DNA from: JBFWVD01 sp050246915 | Lineage (GTDB): Bacteria; Actinomycetota; Acidimicrobiia; Acidimicrobiales; Ilumatobacteraceae | Length of the DNA stretch: 38,455 bases | Direction of reading: 5' to 3' | Assembly (NCBI GenBank): GCA_050246915.1 | Contig: JBFWVD010000049.1 | Coordinates: forward strand, 1-38,455 | Shown here: in pieces, positions 24,882 through 33,414 of the stretch | Layout: every line of letters begins with the position of its first letter | Position numbering within the stretch: position 1 is the first letter of the stretch | Program-made: the position numbers and the translations under genes | The notes under the pieces: generated by a model | Seen by the model: only the letters and a program-made list of their open reading frames with translations | What the model was told of the DNA's origin: nothing | Database searches by the model: none

Positions 24882-26368
24882 CAACTTCAATTGACACCAA
24901 TGCCGGGACTGCTGTCGACATGAACCCCAGTGGCGCAATCGCAGGGACCGATTGGGAGCTGGTGGTCGGACTCGAGGTCCACGCCGAGCTCCACACCGCC
25001 ACCAAGATCTTCTGCGGCTGTCCGAACCAGTTCGGCGATGAGCCGAACACCAACGTGTGCCCGGTGTGCCTCGGCCTGCCCGGATCGTTGCCGGTGCTCA
25101 ATCGGCAGGTGGTGGAGTTGGCCATTCGATTGGGAACGGCGCTGCACTGCACCATTCAGGACTCGATCTTCCACCGCAAGAACTACTTCTATCCCGACAT
25201 GCCCAAGGACTATCAGGTGTCGCAGTACGACCGGCCGATCGACGGCAACGGTTGGCTGGAGCTGCCCACGGGTCGCCGGATCGGCATCGAACGGGCGCAC
25301 ATGGAGGAAGACACCGGCAAGTCGACCCACATGGGTGGCACCGGGTCGGGCCGCATCCACGGCGCCGATGCGTCGCTCGTCGACTACAACCGCGCTGGGG
25401 TCCCGTTGCTGGAGATCGTGAGCATGCCCGACATCCGGTCATCGGAAGAGGCCCGCTTGTACGCCAGCGAACTGCGGGCCATCCTCTCCTCCACCGGCGT
25501 CAGCGACGCTCGGATGGAAGAGGGTTCCATGCGGGTCGACGCCAACGTCAGCGTGCGCCGCCCGGGCCAGCCGTTCGGCACCCGGTGCGAGATCAAGAAC
25601 CTCAACTCGATCCGGTCGCTGGGTCGCGCCATCGACTACGAGGCGCGCCGTCAGATCGACGTGTTGGAGGCGGGCGGGACCATCCGTCAGGAGACCCGTC
25701 ATTGGGACGAGGGCGACGGCCGCACACACACGTTGCGCGTCAAGGAGAACTCCGACGACTATCGCTATTTCCCCGAGCCCGACCTCGTGCCGGTGAACCC
25801 AGATGAGGCGTGGCTGACGCGTGTCGCGTCCGAACTGCCGTTGTTGCCAGCGCAGCGCCGCGAGCGGCTGGCAGCGGCGGGTCTCGTCGATCGGCATGCG
25901 GAGTCGGTGATGTTGGCCGTCGAGCGCGGCATCGATGATCTGGCCGTGGCGGCCATCGCTGCTGGTGGCGATCCAGCCCGGGTCATCGTGCACATCGAGC
26001 ACAACCTCGCCGTTGACGGCGCGGCCCAACTCGATCCGGCATCGTTGGCAGCGCTCACCCGCATGGAGGTGGAGGGCAAGTTGTCGGCCACCCAGGCCAA
26101 GGATGTCCTCGCCGAGTTGGTCTCGGCGGGAGGCGGCGATCCGGCGGCCATCGCGGCGTCCAAGGGCTACGAGGCGATGGCGACGGACGCGCTGGCAACT
26201 GTGGTGGACGAAGCGATCGCCGCCAACGCGGACGCGTGGGCCAAGGTGCTCGCCGGTAACGAGAAGGCCATCGGTGCCATCACCGGAGCGGTGATGAAGG
26301 CGACGAAGGGCAAGGCCGACGGCAAGGCGGTCGCTGCGCTCTTGGCTGAGCGCCGCGCCGCTGGCTGA
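24878..26368 (+). CDS. gatB: Asp-tRNA(Asn)/Glu-tRNA(Gln) amidotransferase subunit B
   Basis: GatB phosphorylates and transamidates the mischarged tRNA. The 496-residue protein carries the cradle domain beginning VVGLEVHAEL, the zinc-site cysteines in FCGCPNQFG and VCPVCLGLPG, the segment RKNYFYPDMPKDYQ, and RIGIERAHMEEDTGKSTH. The C-terminal tRNA-binding helical and YqeY-like tail (from about 340) ends KADGKAVAALL. Homology begins about 25 residues after the ATG, so the N-terminus is slightly longer than usual. The start overlaps gatA by 4 bases. Confidence 0.97.
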   Translation: MTTSIDTNAGTAVDMNPSGAIAGTDWELVVGLEVHAELHTATKIFCGCPNQFGDEPNTNVCPVCLGLPGSLPVLNRQVVELAIRLGTALHCTIQDSIFHRKNYFYPDMPKDYQVSQYDRPIDGNGWLELPTGRRIGIERAHMEEDTGKSTHMGGTGSGRIHGADASLVDYNRAGVPLLEIVSMPDIRSSEEARLYASELRAILSSTGVSDARMEEGSMRVDANVSVRRPGQPFGTRCEIKNLNSIRSLGRAIDYEARRQIDVLEAGGTIRQETRHWDEGDGRTHTLRVKENSDDYRYFPEPDLVPVNPDEAWLTRVASELPLLPAQRRERLAAAGLVDRHAESVMLAVERGIDDLAVAAIAAGGDPARVIVHIEHNLAVDGAAQLDPASLAALTRMEVEGKLSATQAKDVLAELVSAGGGDPAAIAASKGYEAMATDALATVVDEAIAANADAWAKVLAGNEKAIGAITGAVMKATKGKADGKAVAALLAERRAAG

Positions 26369-26371
26369 ACA

Positions 26372-26391
26372 CTCGCTCAAGCTCGCTCAAG
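26372..26391 (+). repeat. tandem 10-base repeat between gatB and apbE
   Basis: CTCGCTCAAG is present twice in direct succession, starting 4 bases after the gatB stop codon. It is probably a slippage-type duplication with no evident function. Confidence 0.5.
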
Positions 26392-26421
26392 TCGGCGCGC
26401 GAGCGGCCGATCGTTGCTCCG

Positions 26422-27384
26422 ATGGACTCGATCGACCACCGATTCCGGGCCATGGGCACCTCGTGCCACGTGGTCATCACTGATGGTGATCCGATGTTCG
26501 CCGAGGCGCTCGAGGCGGCGGTGCTGCGGCTCGAGGCCCGTTGGAGCCGCTTCGTCACCACGAGCGAACTGCATCGCATCAACAACGCCGCGGGCGCGCC
26601 GGTGGTGCTCCCGGAAGACACCTTCGGTCTGATCGCCCTGGCGGTGGCCGCCTGGTACCGCACCGGTGGGCTGTTCGATCCCACGATCCTCGACGCGCTC
26701 GTCGGCTGCGGTTACGACCGTTCGTTCGAGTTGCTCCCGACGGAGCGCGATGCGATCGACCGGGAGCTCGTCGATCGTGACTCGCGCCGATCGATCGGTT
26801 GCGCTGGCTTCGATCTCGATCCGGTGCTGTCCGCCGTCCGGTTGCCAGTTGGCGTCCGCATCGACCTCGGCGGGCTCGGCAAGGGCTACGCCGCAGATCT
26901 GGTCGGCGCTCGGACCATCGCCCAGGGCGTTCCGGGATCGATGGTGAACCTCGGCGGTGACGTGTGGTGCCACGGGACAGCACCGTGTCCCGACGGTTGG
27001 CAGATCTCGATCGAAGATCCGTTCCGACCGGGGTCGGGATCAGAGATGGCCCGGGTCTCGATAGCCGAAGGTGCCGTGGCGACGTCGTCGGCGTTGCGAC
27101 GTCGATGGCCGCACGGTTCGGTGACCGCTCACCACCTCATCGATCCGCGCACCGGCCGTCCCGCGGACAGCGGAGTCGTGTCGGCCACGGTGATCGCTGG
27201 CTCGGCTGGTTGGGCCGAGGTCTTCGCCAAAGCCGTCGTGGTGGGCGGACGCGACGCGGGGGCCCGTCTGCTGGCCGCCAACGGTGTCACTGGACTGTGC
27301 GTCGACGACCGTGGCGAGGTGCACCTCTTCGACGGGTTCGAGTCGTTCGGCGCGCTGCGGAGCGATCGTCGGCTCACCCCGTGA
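26422..27384 (+). CDS. apbE: FAD:protein FMN transferase
   Basis: ApbE covalently attaches FMN from FAD to a Thr or Ser of flavoproteins outside the cytoplasm. The 320-residue protein has the family segments FRAMGTSCHVV, RFVTTSELHRIN, FDPTILDAL, IDLGGLGKGYAAD, NLGGDVW, ATSSALRRRW (replacing the common ATSG) and HHLIDPRTGRPA. No signal peptide or lipobox is visible, although many ApbE proteins are exported, so it may be a cytoplasmic or unusually routed form. Its stop overlaps the next gene's ATG by one base (GTGATGG). No FMN-binding domain protein, the usual substrate, is encoded nearby. Confidence 0.92.
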   Translation: MDSIDHRFRAMGTSCHVVITDGDPMFAEALEAAVLRLEARWSRFVTTSELHRINNAAGAPVVLPEDTFGLIALAVAAWYRTGGLFDPTILDALVGCGYDRSFELLPTERDAIDRELVDRDSRRSIGCAGFDLDPVLSAVRLPVGVRIDLGGLGKGYAADLVGARTIAQGVPGSMVNLGGDVWCHGTAPCPDGWQISIEDPFRPGSGSEMARVSIAEGAVATSSALRRRWPHGSVTAHHLIDPRTGRPADSGVVSATVIAGSAGWAEVFAKAVVVGGRDAGARLLAANGVTGLCVDDRGEVHLFDGFESFGALRSDRRLTP

Positions 27385-27962
27385 TGGGCGAGCACACGTG
27401 GTGGTATGTGGCGCGCACGACGGGCATCGTGGCGTGGGCCTTGGCCTCGGCCTCGGTGATCATCGGGATGATCCTGTCGACGCGGGTCCTCGGTCGTCGA
27501 CCGACGGGCCCGTGGCTCCTCGACCTGCACCGGTTCACCGCTGGGTTGTCGATGCTGTTCGTGGCCATACATCTGCTCGGGCTGTGGGGCGACTCGTATC
27601 TGCACTTCGCTTGGCGTGAGTTCCTCCTCCCCGGGGCGTCGTCGTATCGGCCGGGTGCGGTCACCTGGGGAATCGTCGCCGGCTACGCGCTGCTCATCGT
27701 GCAGGGCAGCTCGATGTTGATGCGCCGTATGCCGCGCCGCTGGTGGCGTGCCATCCACCAGTTGAGCTTCGTGTCGTTCATCTCGAGCTCCATCCATCTC
27801 TGGCAGTCGGGGACCGACGCGGGTAACCCCGTGTTGCGGGCCGGGGTGCTGGGCTCGTCGGGCATCGTGGTGCTGTTGTTGCTGATCCGGTTCCGTCGAT
27901 CGGTCGAGGTCAGCGGTGGGGAGAACGAGGTGTCGACGCGCAAGCCGCTGGTTCGCAGCTGA
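27384..27962 (+). CDS. ferric reductase-like heme membrane protein
   Basis: A 192-residue membrane protein with about five helices, resembling the ferric-reductase-like transmembrane domain (also seen in MsrQ/YedZ). Histidines suited to heme ligation sit in DLHRFTAG, FVAIHLLG, AIHQLSF and SSIHLWQSG. In actinobacteria such proteins pass electrons across the membrane, often beside ApbE and an FMN-binding protein. Here the flavin domain is not fused. Its ATG (27384) overlaps the apbE stop by one base, so the two are translationally coupled. The longer frame back to 26964 is inside apbE and is not a real extension. Confidence 0.85.
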   Translation: MGEHTWWYVARTTGIVAWALASASVIIGMILSTRVLGRRPTGPWLLDLHRFTAGLSMLFVAIHLLGLWGDSYLHFAWREFLLPGASSYRPGAVTWGIVAGYALLIVQGSSMLMRRMPRRWWRAIHQLSFVSFISSSIHLWQSGTDAGNPVLRAGVLGSSGIVVLLLLIRFRRSVEVSGGENEVSTRKPLVRS

Positions 27963-27994
27963 AGTTCGTCGGCCAGCGTGCCGAACATGTTGCG

Positions 27995-28624
27995 ATGGCA
28001 ACGAAACGACGATCGCGGCGTCGCCATCCGGCGCGCATGGCCCGCATAGTTGCCGGCACCGCCAGCGCCGGTCTCGCCGTCGGCCTCGTGAGCCCGATGG
28101 CCCGGGCCACCGATGAAGCGTTCGACGAGCGGGCCGACGCGGCGACCGTGTCCCAGGCCCAATGGGCCGTGGCGACTGCGGCGCAGCGCGCCGCTGCGGC
28201 CGCTACCACCGCATCGACCATCATCGATGCGCCGATCTCGCCGGTGCTGCCGACGCCGTCCGTCGATGAACCTGTGGTATCGACCAGCGGTACATCGACC
28301 ACAGCGACGCCGTCCTCGGCCGCTGATGCGTCGACGCCCCCCGATCAACTGTCAACGACAATTGCATCGATCGTGGCACCGCCGCGACCGGCTACCGCTA
28401 CGACGCGTGCGGTCGGTCGGCCGTCGACGAGCGAGACCACTGGTGCGCCGGGCCCGGCCTCACCGGTCACCGACCCGCCCGCCCCCGAACCGACCACGCC
28501 ACCGGTGACCGCTCCGCCATCCACCGCTCCGCCAGCCACCACCGCCCCGGTGACGACAGCGGCTCCCGTTCCGTCGTGGTCGGCCCCGCCACCTCCACCG
28601 ACCACCATCTCATCGGGCAGTTGA
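27995..28624 (+). CDS. exported Pro/Thr-rich low-complexity protein
   Basis: I do not recognise a family. The 209-residue product starts with a basic segment (MATKRRSRRRHP) and a short hydrophobic stretch (IVAGTASAGLAVGLVSPMARA), a likely signal peptide cleaved after ARA. A short Ala-rich helix then leads into about 140 residues dominated by Pro, Thr, Ser and Ala, ending PPPPPTTISSGS. It is likely disordered and lies in the envelope, possibly glycosylated; that is inference. It follows the ferric-reductase-like gene by 32 bases and may be in the same operon. A TTGAP segment is not a proper ApbE acceptor site, which would be SGAT-like. The 3' end is convergent with the ATP-grasp gene. Confidence 0.6.
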   Translation: MATKRRSRRRHPARMARIVAGTASAGLAVGLVSPMARATDEAFDERADAATVSQAQWAVATAAQRAAAAATTASTIIDAPISPVLPTPSVDEPVVSTSGTSTTATPSSAADASTPPDQLSTTIASIVAPPRPATATTRAVGRPSTSETTGAPGPASPVTDPPAPEPTTPPVTAPPSTAPPATTAPVTTAAPVPSWSAPPPPPTTISSGS

Positions 28625-28661
28625 GGCTCATCTCGTCGATGCAGGCGCCTAGGACTGCATG

Positions 28662-29810
28662 TCAACGTCGCTTGCGGTTGATGCTGGCGTACTCGAGGTG
28701 ACGCAGCGCTCCGGCGGCGAACCCACGCCACCCGATCGTGGTCCGTAGGCGCTTGTTCTCCCGAGAGAAGCGCCGCAGGCTCCAGTTGCCATCGGCGATG
28801 GCGTCACTGCGGGTGGAGAGCGGAACGACGCGCAGCTCGACTCCGTCGGGAGCGGTCGTCACCGCAGGTGTCGCTGCGGGAGAGAGGAGTGCGGCGTAAC
28901 CGTCGAGGAAGTCGAGCCCGGCGGCATTGAACGATTCGAAGCTGCCCCACACACGCGGGTTGATCTCCAGGAACCACCACGTCACCGTGCCGTCTCCCGA
29001 CACGGTCTCGATCGAGTCGATGCCGCACAAACCGCGGTAGCCGACCGATGCCAGGAGGTTGCGGCCGCGTTCGAGCAACTCCGGCGGCGAGTCGGTGAGG
29101 CCCGTGCGCGTCGGTCCGAATGGATCGGCCTCCGACGCGTACGAGTAGTAGCCCACCAGCTGCAGGGGCACGCCGTCGCGAACAGCGGCCGACATGTTGT
29201 GGCGCACTCCGGTCGCAAAGGACTGCAACATCAGGCAATCACGCTTGCCACCGCCCAGCTTGGCGACGGCGTCGACCACGTCGTCGCGATCGGCGACCTT
29301 GGCCACCCCGACACCTCCGGCGGATGTGCGCACCTTGACCACTGCCGGAAAGCCGACGACCGCTACAGCCTCGTCGATGGTGTCGTCGTCGATGGGGTGG
29401 AACTCGGGGACGTCGAGTCCCGCGGCGCGTGCGAGCCGGGCGGTCGTGAGCTTGTCGAACAGATCCTGTATGTGATGTGGCGGCCGCACGCGCGCATGCA
29501 ACGGCAATTGCGCGGCCCGATCACTGGCACCGAGAGCGAACGCCATGGCGTCGTTGCACAAGATGTCGATGGCCGGGCCCATGGCGTCGATGGCGGTGAG
29601 CAGCGTCGGCGTCGGGTCGGTGCCCGGTGTGATCGCGTAGGCGGTGTCGTTGAACACGACCCGGTCGCGCATGCGTTCACGACGGCTGCGGCGGGAGCTT
29701 CCGATGAGCTTGACGGTGTATCCGCGCCGCCGCATGCCCGACGCCAACTGGACGTAGCTGTCCCAGTCCTCGTCGTCGATGACGATGATCGTTCCGCGAT
29801 CGGTTCCCAT
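28662..29810 (-). CDS. ATP-grasp carboxylate-amine ligase family protein
   Basis: A 382-residue ATP-grasp enzyme likely to join a carboxylate, through an acyl phosphate, to an amine. An N-terminal pre-ATP-grasp domain begins TIIVIDDEDWDSYVQLASGMRRRGY. The nucleotide-binding lysine is in FPAVVKVRTSAGGVGVAKV. The metal-binding Glu and Asn are in WWFLEINPRVWGSFE, a typical E-x-N pair. The substrate is unknown. Relatives include carbamoyl-phosphate-synthase-like ligases and enzymes making modified amino acids or peptides. It lies 82 bases downstream of argJ on the same strand, so a link to arginine or glutamate chemistry is possible but unproven. Confidence 0.8.
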   Translation of the reverse strand: MGTDRGTIIVIDDEDWDSYVQLASGMRRRGYTVKLIGSSRRSRRERMRDRVVFNDTAYAITPGTDPTPTLLTAIDAMGPAIDILCNDAMAFALGASDRAAQLPLHARVRPPHHIQDLFDKLTTARLARAAGLDVPEFHPIDDDTIDEAVAVVGFPAVVKVRTSAGGVGVAKVADRDDVVDAVAKLGGGKRDCLMLQSFATGVRHNMSAAVRDGVPLQLVGYYSYASEADPFGPTRTGLTDSPPELLERGRNLLASVGYRGLCGIDSIETVSGDGTVTWWFLEINPRVWGSFESFNAAGLDFLDGYAALLSPAATPAVTTAPDGVELRVVPLSTRSDAIADGNWSLRRFSRENKRLRTTIGWRGFAAGALRHLEYASINRKRR

Positions 29811-29892
29811 TGCTCACAACATGGCAGACGCGGCCCTTGCCATGGGGTCACCGGTGTCCACGTCGGCGGGACGACTGGCCCGATGTGGACCG

Positions 29893-31074
29893 TCAGGTCG
29901 TGTAATCGGCGTTGATGCGCACGTACTGATCGGACAGATCACAGCCGTAGACGGTGAAGGCGCCATCGCCGATGCCGAGTGAGCAGTGGATGCGGACCTC
30001 ACTGGAACGCATGTAGGAGCTGAGGGCGGCGAGCCCGGCGGCGTCGAGCTGTACGGGGAACACCTCTTGGTCACCGAAGCGGATGACGACCTTGGTCTGA
30101 TCGATGTCCTGCTGATCGGAGCATTTCCCGATCGCCATCGCGACACGCCCCCAGTTGGGATCTGCGCCGTGCACCGCGGTCTTCACCAACGGGGAGTTGA
30201 CGATGCTCTTGGCCACCAGCTTCGCCTGGGTGTCGTCGCGGGCTCCGTCGACGGTGACCACCAAGAGCTTCGTGGCCCCTTCACCGTCGCGAGCCACCAT
30301 GCGCGTCAGTTGTAGAGCAACGTTCCCCAGAGCGTCTTCGAACGCGGCCAGATCGACGGGTCCGGCGGCGCCGCTGGCCATGATGGCGGCCGTGTCGCTG
30401 GTGGAGGTGTCGGTGTCGATGCTCACCGCGTTGAACGTCCGTGCGATGACTCGGCGGAACACGGTGTCGAGATCGCTCTCGGAGACGTCAGCATCGGTAC
30501 AGAACAGCGTGATGAGCGTGGCCATGTTCGGCTCGATCATCCCGACGCCCTTGGCGATACCGACCACGCGGGCGTTGCCAGCGTTGGCCTGAGCGATCTT
30601 GGGATGGGTGTCGGTGGTCATGATGGCCTGCGCGCAAACGGCGGCATCGGTTCCACTGAACGGCGCCGAGAGGTTGGCGAGATGGCTGCGGATCTTGTCC
30701 ATCGGATACTGGCGCCCGATGACGCCAGTCGAGGCGATGAGCACATCGGTGGGTGCAGCCCCGATGGCATTGGCGACCGAGTGCACGACCTCGAGCGCGT
30801 TGTCGTGACCGGTCTGGCCGGTGGCCACGTTGGCGTTCTTGGAGATGACGACGAAAGCCTGCAAGTGATGATCGGCGACGTGTTTCCTGCTGATCTCGAC
30901 GCTGGCGCCCGCGAACAGGCTCTGGGTGAACATGCCCGCGGCCGCGCAGGGCGCGTCGGCGGCGATCACCACGAAATCGGTCGTGGTGTCCTTGATCCCG
31001 ATGTTGGCGGTGTGTGCCGTGAAGCCGCGGGGGAGCGGGACCGGCGAGTCGAGTGGGGTGGGAGTGGCACTCAT
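29893..31074 (-). CDS. argJ: bifunctional glutamate N-acetyltransferase/ornithine acetyltransferase
   Basis: ArgJ recycles the acetyl group from N-acetylornithine to glutamate in arginine synthesis. Bifunctional forms also use acetyl-CoA. The 393-residue protein is a self-cleaving Ntn-type enzyme. The cleavage site lies in MIEPNMATLITLFCTDADV, between Ala and the new N-terminal Thr. Other family segments are SKNANVATG, STGVIGRQYP, DTSTSDTAA and VHGADPNWGRVAMAIG. I chose ATG 31074; the longer frame to 31404 runs antisense inside ilvD. Other arg genes are not in the window, so this is an isolated argJ. It is divergent from ilvD across only 64 bases. Confidence 0.95.
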   Translation of the reverse strand: MSATPTPLDSPVPLPRGFTAHTANIGIKDTTTDFVVIAADAPCAAAGMFTQSLFAGASVEISRKHVADHHLQAFVVISKNANVATGQTGHDNALEVVHSVANAIGAAPTDVLIASTGVIGRQYPMDKIRSHLANLSAPFSGTDAAVCAQAIMTTDTHPKIAQANAGNARVVGIAKGVGMIEPNMATLITLFCTDADVSESDLDTVFRRVIARTFNAVSIDTDTSTSDTAAIMASGAAGPVDLAAFEDALGNVALQLTRMVARDGEGATKLLVVTVDGARDDTQAKLVAKSIVNSPLVKTAVHGADPNWGRVAMAIGKCSDQQDIDQTKVVIRFGDQEVFPVQLDAAGLAALSSYMRSSEVRIHCSLGIGDGAFTVYGCDLSDQYVRINADYTT

Positions 31075-31124
31075 GGGACCAGTCTGCCCTGCCGTCGCTC
31101 GTGCCGACGGAGTGTTACCTGGCA

Positions 31125-31130
31125 TAGGGT
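31125..31130 (+). promoter_or_regulatory. possible -10 box of ilvD
   Basis: TAGGGT fits TANNNT and ends 8 bases before the ilvD ATG; the AGGGG between them is very close to the start (3 bases). A leaderless or very short leader transcript is likely. Confidence 0.35.
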
Positions 31131-31138
31131 CAGGGGCC

Positions 31139-32823
31139 ATGGGAGACACACGGGTCAAGATCCGTTCCACTGACGTCACGGACGGCATGAGCAAGGCTCC
31201 GGCCCGTGCCATGTTGCGGGCAGTCGGCATGACCGACGACGACTGGGGCAAGCCGCAAGTGGCCATCGCGTCCTCGTGGAACGAGGTCACCCCGTGCAAC
31301 ATGACGTTGCGCAAGTTGGCCGAACGGTCCAAGGCCGGGGTGCGAGATGCCGGCGGGTTCCCGATGGAGTTCGGCACCATCACGGTGTCCGACGGCATCT
31401 CCATGGGTCACGAGGGCATGCGGGCCTCACTGGTGTCACGCGAGGTCATCTGCGACTCGGTCGAGACAGTCATGCACGCCGAGCGCCTCGATGGGTTCGT
31501 CGGGTTGGCCGGCTGCGACAAGTCGATCCCGGGAATGCTCATGGCTGCCGCTCGTCTCGATCTGCCGTCGGTGTTCGTCTACAACGGTTCGATCCTGCCC
31601 GGCAATCACAACGGTGTCGCCCTCGACATCACCAGCGTGTTCGAAGCGGTGGGTGCGTGTGCGCTCGGCAACATCACCGAGGACGAGTTGTATGAGATCG
31701 AGCGCAAGGCCTGCCCGGGAGAGGGCGCGTGCGGCGGCATGTTCACCGCCAACACCATGTCGTCCATCGCTGAGGCCATCGGCATGAGCCTTCCGGGTTC
31801 GGCATCGCCGCCAGCGGTCGATCGCCGTCGGGAGGACGACGCGTTCTTGGCCGGGCAAGCAGTGGTGCGATTGCTCGAGTTGGGCATCACACCGCGCATG
31901 ATCATGACCAAGAAGGCGTTCGAGAACGCCATCGCCGTCACCAACGCGCTCGGTGGGTCGACCAACGCGGTGTTGCACCTGCTGGCCATCGCCAACGAGG
32001 CCGGTGTCGAGTTGGAACTCGAGGACTTCAACCGCATCGCTGCCAAGGTGCCGCACATCGCCGACATGAAGCCGGGCGGCAAGTTCCACATGACCGATCT
32101 CGATCGCATCGGTGGCGTGCCGGTGGTCATGAAGCATCTCCTCGACGCCGGTCTGTTGCACGGTGATGTGATGACAGTGACCGGTCGGACCATGGCCGAG
32201 AACCTCGCTGACATCGACCCGCCAGCGCCCGATGGGGTGGTGGTGCATCCGCTCGACGCACCCATCCACACCGAGGGCAGCTTGGTGATCTTGTCGGGGA
32301 GCCTTGCGCCACAGGGATCTGTGGTGAAGGTGGCTGGGCTCAGCCACGATCAGATGGCGTTCACCGGCCCGGCGCGCGTGTTCGACGGCGAGGATGGTGC
32401 GATGGAGGCCATCTTGGCCGGGTCCATCCAGCCGGGCACGGTGTTGGTCATCCGCTATGAGGGTCCGGTTGGCGGCCCGGGCATGCGCGAGATGTTGGCC
32501 ATCACCGGTGCCCTCAAGGGAGCGGGTCGTGGGCACGATTGTGCGCTCATCACCGACGGACGGTTCTCCGGTGGCACATGGGGGTTCTGCATCGGACACG
32601 TGGCGCCCGAAGCGACGCTCGGCGGGCCGATCGCGTTTGTGCGTGATGGCGATCAGATCCGTATCGACGTGCACGCCAAGCGGCTCGATCTGTTGGTGGA
32701 CGATGCCGAGATCGCCAAGCGCAAGATCGGTTGGCAGCCCTTGCCGCCGCGCTACACCAGTGGCGTGCTCGCCAAGTTCGCCAAGCTCGTGCAAGGGGCT
32801 GAGCGCGGCGCCATCACCAATGT
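31139..32823 (+). CDS. ilvD: dihydroxy-acid dehydratase (3' end lost in gap)
   Basis: IlvD dehydrates 2,3-dihydroxy acids in the last shared steps of valine, leucine and isoleucine synthesis. About 561 codons are visible, close to the family's full length of 555-570 residues, so only a few residues are lost in the N gap. The three iron-sulfur cysteines are visible at Cys53 (TPCN), Cys126 (AGCDKS, with Lys128 as the probable carbamylated Mg ligand) and Cys198 (GACGGMFTANTM). The segment TDGRFSGGTWGFCIGH is also conserved. I start at ATG 31139; the longer frame lies inside argJ. It is separate from the ilvBNC operon, with one other gene between them. Confidence 0.96.
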
Positions 32824-32923
32824 NNNNNNNNNNNNNNNNNNNNNNNNNNNNNNNNNNNNNNNNNNNNNNNNNNNNNNNNNNNNNNNNNNNNNNNNNNNNN
32901 NNNNNNNNNNNNNNNNNNNNNNN
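32824..32923. other. assembly gap of 100 N
   Basis: Exactly 100 unknown bases, a conventional placeholder for a scaffold gap, so the true distance may differ. It hides the 3' ends of two convergent genes, ilvD (plus) and the PH-like membrane protein (minus). Any open frame passing through it is artificial. Confidence 0.98.
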
Positions 32924-33289
32924 GAGGAACATCCCCTTGAGGGGACCGATGCGGGTGTCGATCGGCAGCGAGTCCAGGAACTTCTTGGGTGTGAAGCGGA
33001 ATCGCCCGCCGCCGACGATCACCAGACGACGGTCGGTGGCCAAGATGAGCCGGCGGGCGTACAGCCGGGTGTACACGAGGCAGAACCCGGCGAGGCCCAA
33101 CGGGGCGAACCCCTCGGTCGCCAGCAGCAGCCCGTAGGCCACCACGAACGCGAGCGCCATGGCGATCCAACGGCTGGGGCCCTCGAGCGCGCGCACGACA
33201 TGGGCGACGACCTCTCCGGGTTCCAGGAAGGGGCGGGAGCGTTCGATGAGCCGTTCACGTGTGTTGCGCACCGGACCATTCAATCTCAC
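32924..33289 (-). CDS. PH-like domain membrane protein (3' part lost in gap)
   Basis: About 122 codons are visible from a GTG start at 33289. A polar N-terminus (RERLIERSRPFLEPGEVVAHVVRA) is followed by two close membrane helices (WIAMALAFVVAYGLLLATEG and GLAGFCLVYTRLY). A bacterial PH-like domain then starts, reading RLILATDRRLVIVGGGRFRFTPKKFLDSLP then RIGPLKG, before the sequence enters the gap. Similar small proteins are common in actinobacteria, but no function is established. GTG at the VRNTRERL segment is an alternative start. No ribosome site is clear. It is divergent from the ilvB leader. Confidence 0.65.
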
Positions 33290-33338
33290 GGTGAACTCGT
33301 GGTGGGGGGTCGGCGGGGCAGCTGGTTGCAAGGGGGAG

Positions 33339-33367
33339 TTGCCAAAGCAGTACTCGACCGGTAACAA
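33339..33367 (+). promoter_or_regulatory. probable promoter of the ilvB leader and ilvBNC operon
   Basis: TTGCCA (33339-33344) matches the -35 consensus TTGACA at 5 of 6 positions. TAACAA (33362-33367) is a moderate -10 box, 17 bases later. Transcription would start near 33374-33376, right at the GTG codon (33376) of the leader peptide, giving a leaderless leader ORF. Confidence 0.5.
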
Positions 33368-33414
33368 TGCTCGGCGTGATCCGCACCGCCGGCATTTCGC
33401 TCGTAGTTAGCTAG
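33367..33414 (+). CDS. ilvB leader peptide (attenuation sensor)
   Basis: A short open frame reads MLGVIRTAGISLVVS from ATG 33367 to TAG 33412-33414. Seven of its 15 codons encode the end products of the downstream pathway, with Leu-Val-Val just before the stop. If transcription starts at the promoter proposed at 33339, translation would begin at GTG 33376 and yield MIRTAGISLVVS, which keeps Ile, Ile, Leu, Val and Val. Ribosome stalling here when charged Leu, Ile or Val tRNA is scarce would change the folding of the following RNA. It lies about 150 bases upstream of ilvB, the position known for ilv leader peptides. It is shorter than any normal gene-calling limit. Confidence 0.85.
   Translation: MLGVIRTAGISLVVS

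Noticed and set aside
23472..24938. 488-residue minus-strand open frame opposite gatA
   Set aside because: It lies fully antisense to a clear gatA and has the Arg/Gly/His-rich composition of a shadow frame in high-GC DNA, with no recognisable motif.
27995..28624. ApbE flavinylation site in the exported Pro/Thr-rich protein
   Set aside because: The only similar segment is TTGAP, which has Pro at the acceptor Thr position and lacks the surrounding FMN-binding domain.
28639..28660. hairpin ATGCAG/CTGCAT between convergent genes
   Set aside because: Only six base pairs with a ten-base loop and no T-run, so it is too weak to call a terminator.
30926..33364. 812-residue frame joining ilvD to sequence beyond the gap
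   Set aside because: It reads through 100 N and continues in the antisense frame of the PH-like gene, so the fusion is artificial. Only the ilvD part is real.
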